Source of the DNA: Tragulus kanchil
Taxonomy: Eukaryota > Chordata > Mammalia > Artiodactyla > Tragulidae
Direction of reading: 5' to 3'
Assembly (NCBI GenBank): GCA_022376925.1
Contig: JAIOJX010000003.1
Coordinates: 34,358,874 to 34,422,873, forward strand
Length of the DNA stretch: 64,000 bases
How positions within the stretch are numbered: position 1 is the stretch's first letter; the number at the start of each line of letters is the position of its first letter. The notes beneath the pieces were generated by a model that worked only from the letters and a program-made list of their open reading frames with translations, had not been told where the DNA came from and searched no databases. The position numbers and the translations under genes were made by a program. Shown piece after piece: positions 1-12,157 of this stretch.

Positions 1-710
1 ATGGTATTTGTTTTTCTCTTTCTGATTTCACTCTGTATGGTAGACTCTATGTGCGTCAACCTCAGTAGAACTGACTCACATGAGTTTATTTTTATGGCTG
101 AGTAATATTCCATTGTATATATGTACAACAACTTCTTTATGCATTCATCTGTTGATGGACAACTAGGTTGCTTTCATGTCCTGGCTATTGTCAGTAGTGC
201 TGCAATGAGTATTGGGATAAATGTGTCATCTGCAGATGCAGTTTTCTCAGGGTATATGTCCAGTAATGGGGTTACTGGGTCATATGGTAGTTCTGATTCC
301 AAGTTTTTTTAAGGAATTTTCATACTGTTCTCCATAGTGGTTGTATCAGTTTATGTTCCCACAAACCATGCAAGAGGGTTTACCTTTCTCCCCGCCCTCT
401 CCAGCACTTATTGATTGTAGATTTTCCAATAATGGCCATCTGACCAGTGCAAGATAATACCTTAGTTTTGATTTGCATTTCTCCAAAAATGAGTGATGTT
501 GAGCATCTTTCCATATGCTTATTAGTCATCTAAATGTCTTCCTTGGAGGAATGTCTATTTAGGTTTTCTACCCACTTTTGATTGGGTTGCTTGTTTTTCT
601 GTTATTGAGCTGTACGAGCTGTTTTGGAAATTAAGCCTTTGTCAGTTGTTTCATTTGTAATTATTTTCTCTCATTCTGAGGGTTGTCTTTTCACCTTATT
701 TACCCTCACA
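1..710 (-). mobile_element. L1 LINE 3' end, antisense
   Basis: The plus strand reads as the reverse of an L1 end: a motif like GAGTAATATTCCATTGTATA near 101, then the CATCTGTTGATGGACA block, then GCTGCAATGAGTATTGGGAT, all familiar from the 3' part of mammalian L1. Similarity fades near 710. The 63-aa and 86-aa frames inside are by-products. The same element recurs at 974-1790 through duplication A, and about 60 bp of its right end recurs at 2856-2915 through duplication B. Confidence 0.8.
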
Positions 711-973
711 TCTATTTTTCCACCTCAAAAAACCCTTACCATCTTCCAGAAACAGTATCTTATTGTCAGTGTAAAATTGAGCCAGGAAATAGAGCCTCAC
801 TCTGGCTTTCTTCAACCAAGTGTTTTTTTGCTTTCTCTACCACTGTCAGAGAAAATGACATACATGGATGATGCACTGGTTTGACTACGCTTCTCAAATG
901 CCTATCAACTTTAATTTCTGTTCTTGGAATGTATAAAGCTCAGTATTAGACACATCTTAATTAAAAGATCTGT

Positions 974-1790
974 TAAATTTTTTGCACAAGTCTGTTCTCT
1001 ATGCCTGCATCTCCAGTGCTGCCCTGCAAATAGGTTCATAAGGACTATCTTTCTAGATACCATATGTATGCATTAGTATATGGTATTTGTTTTTCTCTTT
1101 CTGATTTCACTCTGTATGGTAGACTCTATGTGCGTCAACCTCAGTAGAACTGACTCACATGAGTTTATTTTTATGGCTGAGTAATATTCCATTGTATATA
1201 TGTACAACAACTTCTTTATGCATTCATCTGTTGATGGACAACTAGGTTGCTTTCATGTCCTGGCTATTGTCAGTAGTGCTGCAATGAGTATTGGGATAAA
1301 TGTGTCATCTGCAGATGCAGTTTTCTCAGGGTATATGTCCAGTAATGGGGTTACTGGGTCATATGGTAGTTCTGATTCCAAGTTTTTTTAAGGAATTTTC
1401 ATACTGTTCTCCATAGTGGTTGTATCAGTTTATGTTCCCACAAACCATGCAAGAGGGTTTACCTTTCTCCCCGCCCTCTCCAGCACTTATTGATTGTAGA
1501 TTTTCCAATAATGGCCATCTGACCAGTGCAAGATAATACCTTAGTTTTGATTTGCATTTCTCCAAAAATGAGTGATGTTGAGCATCTTTCCATATGCTTA
1601 TTAGTCATCTAAATGTCTTCCTTGGAGGAATGTCTATTTAGGTTTTCTACCCACTTTTTGATTGGGTTGCTTGTTTTTCTGTTATTGAGCTGTACGAGCT
1701 GTTTTGGAGATTAATCCTTTGTCAGTTGTTTCATTTGTGATTATTTTCTCTCATTCTGAGGGTTATCTTTTCACCTTATTTACCCTCACA
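974..1790 (-). mobile_element. L1 LINE 3' end, antisense (second copy)
   Basis: The second copy of the antisense L1 created by duplication A. It includes about 106 bp further toward the L1 3' end (974-1079, with the CTGCCCTGCAAATAGGTTCA block) than the window-truncated first copy. Confidence 0.8.
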
Positions 1791-2056
1791 TCTATTTTTC
1801 CACCTCAAAAAACCCTTACCATCTTCCAGAAACAGTATCTTATTGTCAGTGTAAAATTGAGCCAGGAAATAGAGCCTCACTCTGGCTTTCTTCAACCAAG
1901 TGTTTTTTTGCTTTCTCTACCACTGTCAGAGAAAATGACATACATGGATGATGCACTGGTTTGACTACGCTTCTCAAATGCCTATCAACTTTAATTTCTG
2001 TTCTTGGAATGTATAAAGCTCAGTATTAGACACATCTTAATTAAAAAGATCTGTTA

Positions 2057-2855
2057 GCCCATTCAGCATTTCTGGTTGTTTGCACTAATTCTCTTCCAGT
2101 TGAGACTGTTGATTGAACCTAGCCTTTTATCTGAAATAGTTTTAGATCCTCCATAGACTTTCTCATGATGACGCAATGAGTCATTAGTTGTTGAGAAAGG
2201 AACTCATGTAATTTACTGTAAACTGTAAAGGGCACAGCATACCAAAATGTTGACTTAGTTTCCTGGACCTCATGGAAATAGGCTAAGGGGGAGAGAGGGA
2301 AAGTCATTAAATGCAACGATGAAGATATAATTTATGCTTGGTTATTAATTTAACCAATGTTGTCAATAGGGTATTTTTCTTTTGCCTTGGACTAGTTGGA
2401 AATGGCAAAATTATCTCCAGTCCAGTCGACTGGCACCTGCCATTCATGGTGTGAATAATATGGTGCCTAAAACTTGAGAGAACAACCCATCTTGCATAGA
2501 CCTTGAACCATCACCACTTGGAAATTACATCTCAAGAAACCAGAATCAAATATGACACATCGACCTGACGTGGCGAAGGGTCAATAGCCCATTAACAGTT
2601 CCCTAGAGGGTTTGTGTCATAAGTGACCTTCCCTTGCTGCTGTCACTCTTCCCCAGCTACATCTAGGCAGCTTGGGGAAGAGACAAACGAATCACTTGCA
2701 TATACTAAATTTGCTGCAGGCCATTGTGTGATAAATTGCCCAATTTCACTAAGCAAGGTAGCTTGGAAAAAGAAAGGAAATTCAGTCACACTGAATATAA
2801 AGTCTTTGTGTGATCAGATCCTCAACTGTAACACAGGACTAAAAATATCTATGTG
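2057..2855. other. Unique noncoding DNA (repeated at 3181-3977)
   Basis: No interspersed repeat recognised. Short frames (65 aa minus, 86 aa plus) show no known domain. The notable local element is a tight pair of bZIP-type sites at 2169-2183, listed separately. Confidence 0.6.
2169..2183 (+). promoter_or_regulatory. Composite bZIP-like site (CRE/C-EBP hybrid next to AP-1)
   Basis: The sequence reads TGACGCAA immediately followed by TGAGTCA. The first resembles a hybrid CRE-half/C-EBP-half site, the second is the canonical AP-1 core. It lies in unique DNA and is repeated at 3293-3307 by duplication B. Function is an inference from motif match only. Confidence 0.3.
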
Positions 2856-3977
2856 CATTTGTGATTATTTTCTCTCATTCTGAGGGTTATCTTTTCACCT
2901 TATTTACCCTCACATCTATTTTTCCACCTCAAAAAACCCTTACCATCTTCCAGAAACAGTATCTTATTGTCAGTGTAAAATTGAGCCAGGAAATAGAGCC
3001 TCACTCTGGCTTTCTTCAACCAAGTGTTTTTTTGCTTTCTCTACCACTGTCAGAGAAAATGACATACATGGATGATGCACTGGTTTGACTACGCTTCTCA
3101 AATGCCTATCAACTTTAATTTCTGTTCTTGGAATGTATAAAGCTCAGTATTAGACACATCTTAATTAAAAAGATCTGTTAGCCCATTCAGCATTTCTGGT
3201 TGTTTGCACTAATTCTCTTCCAGTTGAGACTGTTGATTGAACCTAGCCTTTTATCTGAAATAGTTTTAGATCCTCCATAGACTTTCTCATGATGACGCAA
3301 TGAGTCATTAGTTGTTGAGAAAGGAACTCATGTAATTTACTGTAAACTGTAAAGGGCACAGCATACCAAAATGTTGACTTAGTTTCCTGGACCTCATGGA
3401 AATAGGCTAAGGGGGAGAGAGGGAAAGTCATTAAATGCAACGATGAAGATATAATTTATGCTTGGTTATTAATTTAACCAATGTTGTCAATAGGGTATTT
3501 TTCTTTTGCCTTGGACTAGTTGGAAATGGCAAAATTATCTCCAGTCCAGTCGACTGGCACCTGCCATTCATGGTGTGAATAATATGGTGCCTAAAACTTG
3601 AGAGAACAACCCATCTTGCATAGACCTTGAACCATCACCACTTGGAAATTACATCTCAAGAAACCAGAATCAAATATGACACATCGACCTGACGTGGCGA
3701 AGGGTCAATAGCCCATTAACAGTTCCCTAGAGGGTTTGTGTCATAAGTGACCTTCCCTTGCTGCTGTCACTCTTCCCCAGCTACATCTAGGCAGCTTGGG
3801 GAAGAGACAAACGAATCACTTGCATATACTAAATTTGCTGCAGGCCATTGTGTGATAAATTGCCCAATTTCACTAAGCAAGGTAGCTTGGAAAAAGAAAG
3901 GAAATTCAGTCACACTGAATATAAAGTCTTTGTGTGATCAGATCCTCAACTGTAACACAGGACTAAAAATATCTATG

Positions 3978-4614
3978 CGGTCTGGCAATCTCTCCAACTT
4001 GCTGGTGCTTGGAGGGTGCTATTGTGTTGATTTGTACATATTATTTGGAAAACAGCAGCCAGATGAGTCTCCCTGGCCAGGAGGCCAGGGATTTTTTGAT
4101 TTTTCAAAAATTGATATGGCATCTCATTGATTTGGGGGTGCATTTTAATAATTTTATTCTTTGAAAAAATTTAAGCATGGCTTGTGAACCCTAAATCTGA
4201 AGTCAATTTGGAGTCCTAGGACTGTGTACTATGACTGGGTCAACTGGTCAACCTGACAATCTCTGGAACATATTTCATATGACTTTAAAAATATGGGTAA
4301 TAGTCTAGGTTATTACAGTTTGGGTATTGGAAGTGATATAATACATTTTATTGTCTGATCCAAGAGTTAAGGGTGCTACTCGATCTAAGGGTAGTCACAG
4401 CAAATTCTAGTGGTATTTTGATCTATATACCAAAAACATACTAATGTGGAACTTTGATTGCTCATTTTGCACTAGAACTTCTAGGCAATAATATTAGAGA
4501 TACAGGTCTTTCTGTTGGTCAGTTTTGAATACAGGTGGGATGTTAAGTGGGGTTAGAAAATGGGATAAACATATCTCTTGTCTCCCTGTTTGATCATGGC
4601 CATTGTTTGTTATA
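3978..4614. other. Unique, AT-rich noncoding DNA
   Basis: Follows directly after duplication B. No repeat or coding signal recognised. Confidence 0.5.
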
Positions 4615-4649
4615 TTGTGTGTGTGTGTGTGTGCATGTGTGTGTGTGTG
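4615..4649. repeat. (GT)n microsatellite
   Basis: An interrupted GT run (one CA interruption) sits at the 3' end of an antisense Bov-tA. This is the usual location for tails that expand into microsatellites. Confidence 0.9.
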
Positions 4650-4851
4650 CTGTTGCTCAATCATGTCCAGCTCTTTGCAGCCCCCTGGACTGTAGCCTGC
4701 CACGCTCCTATGTTTATGGAATTCCCCAAGCAAGAATTGGAATGGGTTGCCTTCCCTTCTCCAGAAGATCCTCCCAACCCAGGGATCATTGAACCTGGGT
4801 CTCCCGCATTGCAGGCAGATTCTTTACTGTTTGACCCACTAGGGAAGCCCC
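4650..4851 (-). mobile_element. Bov-tA SINE, antisense
   Basis: Plus strand starts with the BovA-type tail (TCATGTCCAGCTCTTTGCAG, CTCCAG...ACCCAGGGATC) and ends with the reversed tRNA-like head (AGGGAAGCCCC). This is the standard ruminant arrangement of a tRNA-derived head joined to a BovB-derived tail. Frames through it are not genes. Confidence 0.9.
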
Positions 4852-6297
4852 AGGAAAAATGCATAAAAACTAGTTCCTTGTAATTTTTAGGCTAACATGA
4901 ATAATTTGCAAAGCAACATGATTAAAATACTCAATAAAATTTCATTTTTGAATCTAACAATTGTCAGGTATCTTATATTTTTAATCTTATAGATTTATCT
5001 TCTCTCTTCTGTACTTTTTGTTTTTTACCTTCCCTTGATCTCCCTGTCCCTGCTTCCATTGCTTAACACAGAGTATTGATGGATTTATAACTAAAGCCCC
5101 CAGTGTCTTCACATTAATAGGAACACAAACAAACCCACAACCAGAAAAAAATATAAAAATTTGATATGCAAGCTAACTCAAAGAAGAGACAAATTTATTC
5201 AGGCATTTTCTGCTTCTCTGCTTCTTCAGGAAGTCAGAAGACCATACATTCTATAACTCAGGTGCACTTACTTGAAGAAAAATTTTTAGTGGTTAGTTAT
5301 CTAAAAATTAAGCTAATACATATTCACAACTGAAAACATAGATAAAACAATGTCTGCAAATACACATTTCTTTCTCAGATTAAGTAAAATTCCATTAAAA
5401 ACAATACCAAGGGCAAATCATACTTTAAAGTTGTGTTTACTTGCATTTAAACAGATCTATCTACATTCCTCAATTTCATAACTAAATTATTGTATTATTT
5501 TTTTCTTATCTAGTTGAATATAAACATGTCTTCGCCAAACTTTTTTGTTTGCTATTTAACGTAATGATGGATAAATCCTTATGTTGCAATGAGCCTTGTG
5601 AGAATGGAGTAAGTAATATTTTCTCTGTTTTACAGGTCAAGGAATAGAACTTTTAGATCTTCTTTGCTCAAAATCCAGGATTCTATACAGCCACTTCAAA
5701 ATATCTAATGCTTTTAAAGCCAGAAGCATTTTGTGTATTCATCATTTCTCACCAAGTAAGTATAAGAACTGCCATAGAAATGCCTAGCTTTTAAAATTCC
5801 ATAGCAGAATTAAATAAGCTCAAGACTAAGCAGAAAATAGGAATACTGAAGCTAGAAGAAGAAAAATGAATATAGCTTAGCTGGTTTCTGCTGACAAGCC
5901 AATCTGTAGTCTTCTCTTTAGACTGGAGTGAGCCTACAAAGCTCTGTGTTTGCAGCCAATGCAGTGGAGTCTCTAGCTGTCATAGGGCGGACCACATCCG
6001 CCCAACCTCTCCTCTCCTCTGAACTTCTCAGGGGGCTTATGGGCTGTCATGACAAATGCCCAGCAAGCCAGAGTTCTTCACCACATTGTCATTCCAGGGC
6101 AGAGGGGGATAAAGCCAAGTTGTGAGAACACTTGCTCAAGGTTATGGAAACAGACTTAGCCTCTGGGTTCCTGACATCTAGACTTACCATCTTGTTCTGG
6201 ACTCTCCCATGCTTCTGCCTCTGAAAATGTTGCAAAACTCAACAATTCTTGCGGTCTCTATTCAAAATAACTCATCAAACATTCATTTTTTTGAATT
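4852..6297. other. Noncoding DNA, mostly unique, one MIR-like relic
   Basis: Mostly AT-rich unique sequence. Around 5600-5720 the strand reads like a decayed antisense MIR (GTTTTACAGGTCAAGGAATAG followed by a body resembling the MIR core). A 65-aa frame at 5928-6125 has no recognisable domain. Confidence 0.45.
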
Positions 6298-6730
6298 AAA
6301 AAGCATAAATTAATTTTTGTTGGAGTATCATTGCTTCACAATGTTATGTAGTTTCTACTGTTCAGCAAAACGAATCAGTCATAGCTATACACATATCCTC
6401 CCTCACTTTTGGACTTCTCATTAGGGTCACCACAGAACATTAAGTAGAGTTCTCTGTGCTATGCACTGTGTTCTCATTGGTTACCTATTTTATACATAGT
6501 AAAAAAGACACATGCACCTCAGTATTCATTATAGCGCTATTCATGATAGCCAGGACATAGAAGCAGCCTAAACATCCATCAACAGAGAAATGGATGTATA
6601 TGTATGTATATAGAAACAATGGACTATTACTCAGCCATTAAGAGAAATAAAACTGGGTCATTTACAGAGATATTAATGGACCTAGAGACTATCATACGGA
6701 GTAAAATAAGTCGCCAAATGTTATTGTGTT
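6298..6730 (-). mobile_element. L1 fragment with 5' inversion
   Basis: Bases 6298-6500 are antisense L1 3' UTR (GTTGGAGTATCATTGCTTCA). From about 6510 the orientation flips to sense L1, with CCAGGACATAGAAGCAGCCT, then ACTATTACTCAGCC, then GGACCTAGAGACTATCATAC. A 3' end on one strand followed by an upstream piece on the other is the classic twin-priming inversion. The minus strand refers to the non-inverted part. Confidence 0.7.
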
Positions 6731-7289
6731 ATGGAGAAATCAGACTCCACAGGGTGCAGACTCCACAGGATCTGGGGATGGTGATCCTGTGAGGATGGTG
6801 AGAGGAAAGCGTGGAGAAAGTTTTGCCTCTTGTCGTAGAACATGGGGGCTCTAGGATGGAACAGAGCCGAAGCCTTAAGAGAAAAACCTCCATGAAGAGG
6901 AAGTTATGACAGATGGAAGAGATGCTGAGGCTTACAAAGATCTTAAGAAAAATGGAAACTGTGTTTCAGGATTAAATAGATCATTCCAAAAGGAATGTCC
7001 TTGCACAGTTAGTAAAGATGCTGCCATCCCAGTCTTTCTGAGAAAACTGTCTTTTTTTTTCAGAAACTACCAATCAAATTCCAGATGCCTCAATTAAACT
7101 TGGGAACTCTTTTGTATGTTTTTTTTAAGAAGCTAGTCAAGAATAAAGAACTCTTGCTGAAAGAAAGAACCGTTTAGGTAAATGTGGAATACTTATTAAT
7201 AAATGGGCAGTTTTATTAGATCTCTTTTTGATGTCATCCTGCTAATTTTCGGTGTCTAGAGCTTCTTATAAAGGAAACAGGCAAGACTT
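6731..7289. other. Unique noncoding DNA
   Basis: No repeat or gene recognised. A 63-aa frame at 6906-7097 has no known motif and no splice-like context I can defend. Confidence 0.45.
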
Positions 7290-7690
7290 TTGTAAGTTGT
7301 GGTGGAGTCACTTCACAGTGCTGTATGCTGAAGTGAGTTATGTATACACACAGCCCTTTCCTCTTAGACCTCGCGCCCCATTCCTGTGCCACCCCTCGAG
7401 GTCATCACAGAGCACTGAGCTGAGCACCCTGTGCTATATCCATTTTAAGCATATGGCAGAGCACATACTGATTCTAATCTCCCAATTCATCCCCCTCCCA
7501 CCGAGTCCATGCTCTACATCCGTGTCTCTGTTCCTGCCCTTCAGATAGGTTCATCTGTACCATTTCCCCAGATTCCATAAATACACGCTAATATACAATC
7601 TTTGTTTTTCTCTTTCTGATTTACTTTATTCCGTATGACAAACTCTAGGGTCATCTGTGTCTCTACATATGACCCAATTAGATCCAATAT
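7290..7690 (-). mobile_element. L1 LINE 3' UTR, antisense
   Basis: Contains the ruminant L1 block order: GTCATCACAGAGCACTGAGC, then CTCCCAATTCATCCCCCTCC, then CAGATAGGTTCATCTGTACC, then CTTTCTGATTTACTT, ending with TATGACCCAATT. Confidence 0.8.
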
Positions 7691-8209
7691 ATAAGTAGTT
7701 CCTACTACCTTTGCACTTAGACAATTTTGTTATTGGTATTATTATGACAATTATTAAGGGATGGCAGCTTATTTAAATACAATTGCTTCCTGTCATTCAG
7801 TGAAGAAACTTCTTTCGAGCAGACAAGGAAGGTGAGACCTGATGAGCTCAAGTGATTTATCCTCGGAATCAAAATTAAGTCCTTGATGAGGCTGGAATGA
7901 ACCCTAGGCCCTTACTCACATGAAGTATTTATACTTTTTAAAGATTTGAAATAAAATTTTTTCTTTCTCGCCACAATATTCATTAGTTCTAATCATATTA
8001 TGGTCCCCATGTAGCTATTTTAAAGTGAAATTAAAAGGCAGCCTAGCTTTGGAGGATAAGAGTTATTGAAAGAGTTGTCGGGAGAGCCATTTAAAATTTT
8101 CAAGGAAAAAAAAATGCAAGAGTGGGTGTGAGAGAGTGCTGTTCTTTTCCTTTTAAAAATTAAGAAATCAAATATAGAAATAGTCTAATTTGCATTAATT
8201 ATCTGCAAT
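7691..8209. other. Noncoding DNA with a possible MIR relic
   Basis: Bases about 7800-7920 (GTGAAGAAACTTC ... CAAGTGATTTATCC) resemble a decayed antisense MIR. The rest is AT-rich unique sequence. Confidence 0.35.
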
Positions 8210-9239
8210 CTATGAAACAATTTTTAACCATTTTCGAGTGAGTGAAAGGCTGGGGACTATGTGGGTGAGTAGATGGTGATAATAACCATCAGTCTTTAAA
8301 AAGTGTAGACGTGCCAGGTAATAGTATGTAAAAACAGAGTTGACTAGGTTCCTGGCCTGAAAACTGTCATCAGGAGAACACAAGCCATCATTCGGAGGTC
8401 CTGGGAGGACGGATCTTGCTATTTCTATTTGTCCTTTCACTTGAAGGCCAGCCTTTGCTTTCCTGAACATCCTCACATCCTGTACATGTTGTGTAGGGTG
8501 TAGTTAGATCCCCAGAGATAAGCATTGGTCTTTCTCCCTCCCAGGGAGAGTCGGGCCAAGGATGGCTCATGAAATGGGAGAGCTGGATGTGCCCAGTGAG
8601 ACCTCTGGCCACCTGCCACTCTGCTAGGCGAGCTCCAGAGGAGAATCCATCTTTTGTGTTGCAGGGGTCTAGGAGTTCTTTTCTCCAAAGTTGTACCACA
8701 AAAGTATGGTGCTTTTGTTCAGCTTCCGACTGTGCCCATTCTCTCATACAAAGACAGTACCGCTCTTGCGGCAGGAGAGTGGAAGGGTGGAAGAGCGAGG
8801 TGGGAAGGGAGATATGTCTGAGCCCATCAGTAAGCAGAACAAACCCCAGACTACATCCAGGTGGAAGACCACGTCCATCAAATGACTGAAAACATGGAAA
8901 AGCAGGCATGAGACAGGTAAATTGCTCAGGAAAAAAGTGCTTGGAGTTAGAGATCTGATTGGAAGTAGTCTACATGCTGTTTCCCAGTTCTAGATCCCAC
9001 ATCATCACTGGGCAGAAAACACTCCATGGCAAAGCACATGGAAAGCCCAGCCAGCAACCAACTGATCTTAAACATGCTCCATGCTACTTTCAAATAAGGC
9101 ATGAACAAGGAATTCCCTTCCTCTTGCTAGAGTCACAGCACATAATTTCATTGGAAAGAATGGTCGATTGTACTACGATAAATAGTGTCTTTATTAATCA
9201 TTTTGATATCTCAACTGTAACCTTAAGTCTCTTAAGATA
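8210..9239. other. Unique segment with the longest open frame (not called as a gene)
   Basis: More GC-balanced than its surroundings, so random frames are longer. The largest is 173 codons on the minus strand (8388-8909), but it overlaps several frames on both strands. Its translation has no domain I recognise and no bracketing splice or poly(A) context is evident. I regard it as noncoding. Confidence 0.5.
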
Positions 9240-10330
9240 AATAGTTAATGGCCATTAAGTGTGAATGTCATACTTTAAGGGAGCCCTGTGGCTTGGGTTT
9301 GGTTTTGTCTGACAGGTCAATACTATGGAAAGAATTTCAACTTCCAACCTTATTTTTAAAGATACAAATGGATTGTTTTTGAAAGTCTGCAGAGAACTGG
9401 TTCTAGCAATGCCATTATGGGTTATACATATTAGAGAAGGGGGCATGGCATGTACTCAGAGAGTTTTAGAGGAAATTAGAATGCTACAAATGATGCCCTT
9501 ACTTGAATCCTGAAAAATTCCACTTTGATTTAGCACCGGTGGAATTGTTAATGGAAACTTCTTTGCGCATTGTGTATAAACAGCACAGTCTGGCCTGTAT
9601 CAACTTTATGCTCCAATAAACAAGACAATAATGACAAATTATCAAAGCAGGCCTCAGATGTGACCCTCAATTGGGAGAGCAGCAATTTAATGAAGACAAA
9701 AGCTAGGTGAAAGCTGCTAATATCATTTACTGATAAACAGATTTTCTCGAGAGGCTCCTAGCTGAATCCCCTAAGGACCCATAAACCTGCATAATTCCAT
9801 TTAAAATATTGTGCAATTCACTAAATTAGTCTTTGAACATCCTTACTATCCAATTACGAAGCCCCAGCATGGACAGAATAATGAAATTTTTCAAACTGTG
9901 GAATGCATGTGGTCTTAACAAACTTATGACAAACACCAAAATTAGCTTTCAATTTTGAGGCCCATGTAGCTCCCTTTAATACCTCAAGTCAGAGGGGCAA
10001 CAATAAAATACTATTGCAGGGCTAAGCAGAACAGAAGAAAAATAAATCTTGACTTACTCAGAATTCTGAACACAGTCTACCTTCAGGAAAAAAATCATAA
10101 GAAGTTGAATGATGTTTTGCATTTGCAAGCTATTTGGTCGCTTAACATCCAGTAAAAGCTTTACTGAATAAAGGGTACAAAATACCTCCTGGACAGTTGT
10201 ATCTTCCAGGCAGGCAGAAAAAAGCGAGAGTTTGAGGAAGTAAAATTTATTTCTGTTCAAGCCTTGCAAGCTGCATTATTAAAGTCATTTGTCATGGTTT
10301 GAATATTTCTGCCTGATTCACCATTAAATT
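9240..10330. other. Repeat-poor segment, candidate conserved noncoding element
   Basis: About 1.1 kb without a recognisable repeat, homopolymer or microsatellite. It has several TAAT-type homeodomain cores. Such repeat-free blocks in repeat-rich gene deserts are often conserved enhancers, but conservation itself cannot be seen in one sequence. Confidence 0.3.
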
Positions 10331-10949
10331 GGCCTTCTAATTACCAACTTTGTCATGAAAAGTGGTCTGGCTGTTTCATTCACCAGAAAAGTTCAATTCT
10401 TTAATCATCACTTCCTTTCCTATGAGAAGAAAGGAAAAAAGAAAACAACAAGCCATATATTTTTATTCTCAGATCTTAAAACACATATCAACCCAGGAAG
10501 GCTAAAATGATCTCAAAGTCCTACATTTTTAAGACGTTGATAAGTATGCAGGAAAGGAGTTCTCATTTAATCTATATAAAGGAACTTGCCAACATTCACC
10601 TATTATTTGGTTACTTAACAGTTCTGCTGTGGACCATGCAGCCTTGTGTCATAGTTTCAAGATCGACCGTCACCAGCTATAATCAAACCATGCCAGGTGA
10701 GTTACTTCTCTTTCCCATGCATTCTAGCTTCCTGGCTTCTTGGCCAGTGCATGTAACTCTAGCTACAGAAAAGGATCTGGAATCCATAGCTTCTCCAAGC
10801 AGCCTCATGAAGTCATTGACAAATTGTTTACAGCATGCTTGCTCATCCTTTCAGGTGGAAAAGGATGGGCAATTGTGGTTGACCATCACATAGGTCCAAT
10901 ATCTTTCCCTCTGTATTCATTTCTGTTGGATGATGGAACAGCAGCACTC
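10331..10949. other. Unique noncoding DNA
   Basis: No repeat recognised. A 128-aa frame at 10507-10893 has no known domain. The overlapping 146-aa frame runs into the neighbouring SINE. Confidence 0.45.
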
Positions 10950-11084
10950 ATATTGTATTTTTTATGTTTTGGCCACACCACTCGGCATGTGGGATCTCAG
11001 CTCCCTGACCGGGGATTGAACCTACATCCCCTCCCTCTGCATTGGAAGTGCAGAGTTTTAATCACTGGGCTGCCAGGGAAGCCC
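10950..11084 (-). mobile_element. CHR-type SINE, antisense, older copy
   Basis: Plus strand reads TTTTGGCCACACCACTCGGC, GGGGATTGAACC and finally GGCTGCCAGGGAAGCCC. This is the reverse of a tRNA-derived CHR SINE head with its B-box region. No clear target-site duplication seen. Confidence 0.8.
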
Positions 11085-11254
11085 AAGCACCCATGTTTTA
11101 AACTACACAGTATAGCTTCTTCATTGTTTGGGAGGAAGAAGACAAAGCTACTGGTTACGAGAATGCCAACAGAGGCTTAGCAAAGCAACCATATTTGGGA
11201 AACTCCATATAACAAAATAGAGACTGGTGAACATGTCTTGATCTAAAGCACACC

Positions 11255-11385
11255 AAACTGTGAGTTGTTTTACAGATGAAGAGACTAAAGCATAGAGGGT
11301 TTTTGCCAGTTTCCACAAGGTCACTCATCTACGAAAAGCCAGTCAGAACTTCTGGAGCTCACAGATGTAACCATCTCTCTGTGTG
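11255..11385 (-). mobile_element. MIR SINE relic, antisense
   Basis: GTTTTACAGATGAAGAGACTAAAG followed at the expected distance by CAAGGTCACTCATCTA resembles the antisense MIR core. Degenerate, so boundaries are approximate. Confidence 0.5.
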
Positions 11386-12157
11386 AGTGGAAAACAGCTC
11401 AATGTCTGATGTAGGTGTGTGCATCAGATGTCTAAACTAGTTGTGTTTAGACCACCTTGAAAAAGTATATATACTTTCGCAAATGGATTTTCATATTTAA
11501 GCGCCAAAGAAAGTATTCCATGTACTAATGGCTACAAAGACAATGGACACTAAATCTGAAGAATTTGAAATTACATCTTTGGGGTTCAAATTATTAGATT
11601 TGAAATCAGTCATTTAATATGATAGAAGTCTTCTCTTACAAAAGCAATCTTTGTGCATTCATTTGATTTTATTATTCTTAAAATATACATTTTTTTTCTA
11701 ACAGCGAAAGTAAGCCTGCTTTGAGACATTTATACAGAAAAAGAGATTAACATACTTTTATCAGAAGTCCCCACTCACTCCTCAAGGAGATTGCCAAGGT
11801 ATCTTTGAAGAGTGAGAGTGTGGCACACATTTTTATGTTGACTTACATGAGTAGCAAAAACAAGTAAAACCTCTGAATGATGTTTATGAATGTTGAACAC
11901 TAATTTTTATGGATTCCTCTTTTTGGTTAACTGGGAGGAAAAGTTGCACCTGCTAATAAGAGATTTCCTCATAGCAAGATTATTTCAGAGCCTCAAAATA
12001 ATTGTGTATACTTTCTGATTCACTTTGCAGATTGCATATAAATGAATCCACTAATTTTACCATGTTTTTGACATTGAACATTTTGGAGACATTTTGTTAA
12101 GAATTTTGAATGTCATAAATTATGAAATTAGATATCCACCTTTAAAAATAACTGGAA
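11386..12157. other. Unique AT-rich noncoding DNA
   Basis: No repeat, RNA gene or coding signal recognised. Confidence 0.45.

Larger units (their letters stand above)
1..2056. repeat. Tandem direct duplication A, period about 1080 bp
   Basis: Bases 1-975 recur at 1080-2056, and 974-1079 would match sequence lying left of the window. Copies are nearly identical; I see a few substitutions (for example around 650-690 versus 1730-1765) and two homopolymer-length changes. The junction lies at about 975, where copy 1 leaves the shared sequence just after GATCTGTTA. The content is antisense L1 plus about 250 bp of other DNA. Part of an assembly-wide-looking series; an untrimmed contig overlap is my preferred explanation. 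Confidence 0.93.
1732..3977. repeat. Tandem direct duplication B, period 1124 bp
   Basis: Bases 1732-2853 recur at 2856-3977. Two filler bases (TG, 2854-2855) separate the copies. It overlaps the end of duplication A, so 1732-2056 has three relatives in the window (about 653-975, 1732-2056 and 2856-3180). I noticed no differences other than at the ends. Confidence 0.94.

Noticed and set aside
8388..8909. 173-codon open frame on the minus strand, longest in the window
   Set aside because: No recognisable domain, overlapped by frames on both strands, in a GC-balanced stretch where long chance frames are expected.
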